From positions 1-15,181 of the forward strand of contig JAEWCQ010000008.1 in the NCBI GenBank assembly GCA_023390555.1: 15,181 nucleotides of DNA, in the 5' to 3' direction. This DNA comes from Bacillota bacterium (GTDB lineage: Bacteria > Bacillota > Clostridia > Lachnospirales > Lachnospiraceae). A model generated the notes under the pieces. That model saw only the letters and a list, made by a program, of their open reading frames with translations. It was not told the DNA's origin and searched no databases. This document shows positions 13,268-15,181 of the stretch, piece after piece. Positions within the stretch are counted from its first letter, which is position 1; every line of letters starts with the position of its first letter. A program made the position numbers and the translations under genes.

Positions 13268-14992
13268 GTGATGAGGAAACGTAAGAAAAAGGATTTGCCA
13301 AAAAAGCGTCAGGGGTTTTTCAAATCTTTAAAGACCAAGGTCGTTGCCTTGGTGCTTGTCGCTATCGCCGTAACGGTAATTTCGTTGCTGGCACTTGTCA
13401 TTCCGATTCTGGACAGGAATTTGTCCGGTATTAATGAAAGCTATATGTCGGATGTCTGTAAGACTACAGGGGAAAATATCGATGCAGCCATCTCAAGAAG
13501 CGGTAGTACCGTATTAAATGCGGACTATCTTGGAAAATTAGTAGGTAACGTAAGCATTAATGGCGTACCTTCCAGCTATGCATACGTTGTACTGGCAGAC
13601 GGAACAATGGTTTACCATCCGGATACAGACAAAATCGGCAAACCGGTAGAAAATTCCGTTATCTCCGGAATCGTTTCCGAACTGTCCGCTGGAAATGTCC
13701 CGGAAAACAGTGTTGTTACATATAACTATAACGGTGTGGAAAAATATGCGGCATATTATATTACAAGTGATGCCTCTTCCATTCTTGTAGTTACTGCAGA
13801 TTCTTCCGATATGTTCAGCGCGATCACCCAGATTTTACGGTCCGCGATTATCTGTGGTGTCCTGATTTTTATTATACTCGGTATCATTGCTTATATAATA
13901 ACAGCCCGCATGATCAAGCCTCTGCTTGAGATTACTGCGGTCATCAACCGTTTTTCTTCTTTGAATTTTGCAGAAAGTCCTACTACCCAGCGCATTTCAA
14001 AGCGCAGTGATGAAACCGGTCAGATTGCCCGCGCAATCGCAGGCCTGCGTGAGCAGCTGGTCAGCATTGTGTCCCAGATCAAGGAACAGAGCGCCAAACT
14101 TTATAACGCTTCGAATGACCTTGATACAAATGCAAGCCTGACAACCAACACCGTAGGAAGTGTTGAATCTGCCGTAAATGAAATTGCGGTTGGTGCAACA
14201 AGCCAGGCTTCTGAGACTCAGAAAGCAACGGACAACATCATTAATATGGGCGATATGATTGAACATACGAATTCCGAAGTGGAAAATCTGAATGCCACCG
14301 CCAATTTAATGAAGAAATCCAGCGATGAAGCTTCTGCTACTTTACAGGAATTGGATGCCATTAACCGGCGTGCCATTACTTCTATTGATATTATTTATGA
14401 ACAGACCAATACTACAAATGCTTCTGCACTGAAGATCAAAGAGGCGACTTCTTTAATTTCCTCTATCGCAGAAGAGACAAACCTGTTATCGCTAAATGCT
14501 TCGATTGAGGCAGCAAGAGCCGGTGATGCCGGAAGAGGGTTCGCTGTCGTTGCTTCACAGATTCAAAAGCTTGCAGAGCAGTCGAACGACTCTGCACGAC
14601 AGATTGACGAAATCATCCGTGCTCTGATTGAGGATTCGCAGAAAGCAGTCGGAACCATGAATGAAGTCAAAGATATCATGCAGCAACAAAGCCAGAATGT
14701 TTCAAAAACCGGTACTGTTTTTGCACAGGTTCGTGACGGCATTGGAGAATCCTTAAATGGCGTGGATGAAATCGCAGATAAAACGACGCGTCTGGATGAA
14801 GCCCGTCTCAGTGTCGTTGATGTAGTTCAAAGCCTTACGGCAATTGCACAGCAGAATGCGGCAAGCACGGAAGAAACCTCAGCTTCTGTTATTGAAGTCA
14901 GCAATATTATGCATGAGATCAGTGAAAATGCAAAGCAGCTGAAAGAAATCGCTTCCGTACTGGAAAGCAACATGTCTTCTTTCCAACTGTAA
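13268..14992 (+). CDS. Methyl-accepting chemotaxis protein with an extracellular Cache domain
   Basis: This membrane chemoreceptor would sense an external ligand and control CheA. It has 574 residues from GTG 13268 (7 bases after AAGGAGG); ATG 13271, one codon later, is equally possible. The first 20 residues are very basic. TM1 is about 24-47. A compact extracellular domain (about 48-188) contains YAYVVLADGTMVYHPDTDKIG, a Cache signature. TM2 is about 190-213. HAMP starts at ARMIKPLLEITAVI, and a long methylation/signalling coiled coil follows. The conserved hairpin tip reads SIAEETNLLSLNASIEAARA then GDAGRGFAVVA. There is no C-terminal NWETF-like tether. It stands alone, with no che or flagellar genes in the window. 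Confidence 0.95.
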   Translation: MMRKRKKKDLPKKRQGFFKSLKTKVVALVLVAIAVTVISLLALVIPILDRNLSGINESYMSDVCKTTGENIDAAISRSGSTVLNADYLGKLVGNVSINGVPSSYAYVVLADGTMVYHPDTDKIGKPVENSVISGIVSELSAGNVPENSVVTYNYNGVEKYAAYYITSDASSILVVTADSSDMFSAITQILRSAIICGVLIFIILGIIAYIITARMIKPLLEITAVINRFSSLNFAESPTTQRISKRSDETGQIARAIAGLREQLVSIVSQIKEQSAKLYNASNDLDTNASLTTNTVGSVESAVNEIAVGATSQASETQKATDNIINMGDMIEHTNSEVENLNATANLMKKSSDEASATLQELDAINRRAITSIDIIYEQTNTTNASALKIKEATSLISSIAEETNLLSLNASIEAARAGDAGRGFAVVASQIQKLAEQSNDSARQIDEIIRALIEDSQKAVGTMNEVKDIMQQQSQNVSKTGTVFAQVRDGIGESLNGVDEIADKTTRLDEARLSVVDVVQSLTAIAQQNAASTEETSASVIEVSNIMHEISENAKQLKEIASVLESNMSSFQL

Positions 14993-15004
14993 ATCGTGTA
15001 TTTG

Positions 15005-15042
15005 AGGAAAGGCAATACGGTATTCCGTACCATGCCTTTCCT
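15005..15042 (+). terminator. Long hairpin after the chemoreceptor gene
   Basis: AGGAAAGGCA - A - TACGG - TATT - CCGTA - CCA - TGCCTTTCCT forms a 15-bp stem with a small internal loop, starting 13 bases after the stop. No T-run follows (ATTGGAATAAAAA), so termination here may be weak or supported by the next hairpin at 15088-15123. Confidence 0.55.
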
Positions 15043-15087
15043 ATTGGAATAAAAAGGCTCTTTGTCAAGGGTTGGGGTAAAATAATT

Positions 15088-15126
15088 ATAGGACATAGGA
15101 GATGGATTTCTCCTGTGTCCTATTTT
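15088..15126. terminator. 15-bp hairpin with a short T-run, possibly bidirectional
   Basis: ATAGGACATAGGAGA - loop - TCTCCTGTGTCCTAT pairs over 15 bp with one G-U pair on the plus-strand RNA, followed by TTT (15124-15126). The minus-strand tail AATTATTTT is also T-rich. It could end the chemoreceptor transcript and a convergent gene to the right. Confidence 0.6.
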
Positions 15127-15127
15127 G

Positions 15128-15181
15128 CTAGTGACAGGAAAATTCGATTCCTAAAGTTGTTAAAGTTCCGATAGCCATAGG
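15128..15181 (-). CDS. Possible 3' end of a minus-strand gene (17 codons)
   Basis: The minus strand from the edge reads PMAIGTLTTLGIEFSCH and stops with TAG at 15130-15128, immediately before the 15-bp hairpin, as the end of a real gene would. With only 17 codons visible and no family recognised, this may be chance. If the 15056 sequence is an IS end, this could be the tail of its transposase. Confidence 0.25.
   Translation of the reverse strand, partial: PMAIGTLTTLGIEFSCH

Larger units (their letters stand above)
15056..15181. mobile_element. Possible end of an insertion sequence at the right edge
   Basis: The plus strand from 15056 begins GGCTCTTTGTCAAGGG and continues TTGGGGTAAAAT. This resembles a terminal repeat that I associate with ISL3-like elements, from memory and unverified. 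It directly follows the chemoreceptor hairpin. No transposase can be identified in the remaining bases. Confidence 0.3.

Overview
The window looks like a chromosomal segment from a Lachnospiraceae-type member of the Clostridia. The evidence is the gene order argF, birA, a small conserved protein, coaX, dusB, a hypothetical, greA, lysS, together with Clostridia-style GGAGG ribosome binding sites and a SleB-like cell-wall hydrolase facing a Cache-domain chemoreceptor. There are two compartments. Bases 1 to about 3720 are visibly AT-rich accessory DNA. Bases about 3750 to 15000 are ordinary, moderate-GC backbone.

Accessory region (all minus strand; transcription runs from high to low coordinates). 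Directly after the 3' end of lysS lie a hairpin-bearing segment (B, about 3630-3712), an intact BglII/BstYI-family restriction endonuclease (R1, 2796-3593), the first 25 codons of a lost methyltransferase (M1', 2722-2796), and a second hairpin segment related to B (A, about 2620-2700). These are followed by an SfsA-family predicted nuclease (1907-2587), a frameshifted and internally deleted second BglII-family endonuclease (R2', 1467-1876), an intact beta-class DNA methyltransferase (M2, 472-1470), a small unknown ORF (244-438) and a terminator. Bases 1-125 are the end of an IS256-like insertion sequence with the first codons of its transposase. The locus therefore reads as two tandem leader-R-M units that decayed in complementary ways: one kept its nuclease, the other its methylase, with an SfsA-like nuclease between them. 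This is the main finding of the window.

Backbone. Eight minus-strand genes form a compact run: argF, birA, a DUF6145-like protein, coaX, dusB, an unrecognised 236-aa protein, greA and lysS. Several overlap by 4 bp or are separated by 2-50 bp, so most are probably co-transcribed. They link arginine synthesis, biotin and CoA cofactor metabolism, tRNA modification, transcript elongation and lysyl-tRNA supply. Upstream of argF, and also on the minus strand, is a separate SPFH (stomatin-like) gene with its own promoter. Before that is a secreted SH3-SleB cell-wall hydrolase. The hydrolase diverges from a plus-strand methyl-accepting chemotaxis protein, and the shared 230-bp intergenic region has a near-perfect sigma-A promoter in each direction plus TGTAAY direct repeats resembling a WalR box. 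The right edge (15000-15181) holds two large hairpins and a possible insertion-sequence end.

All family assignments are from reading motifs; no database search was run.
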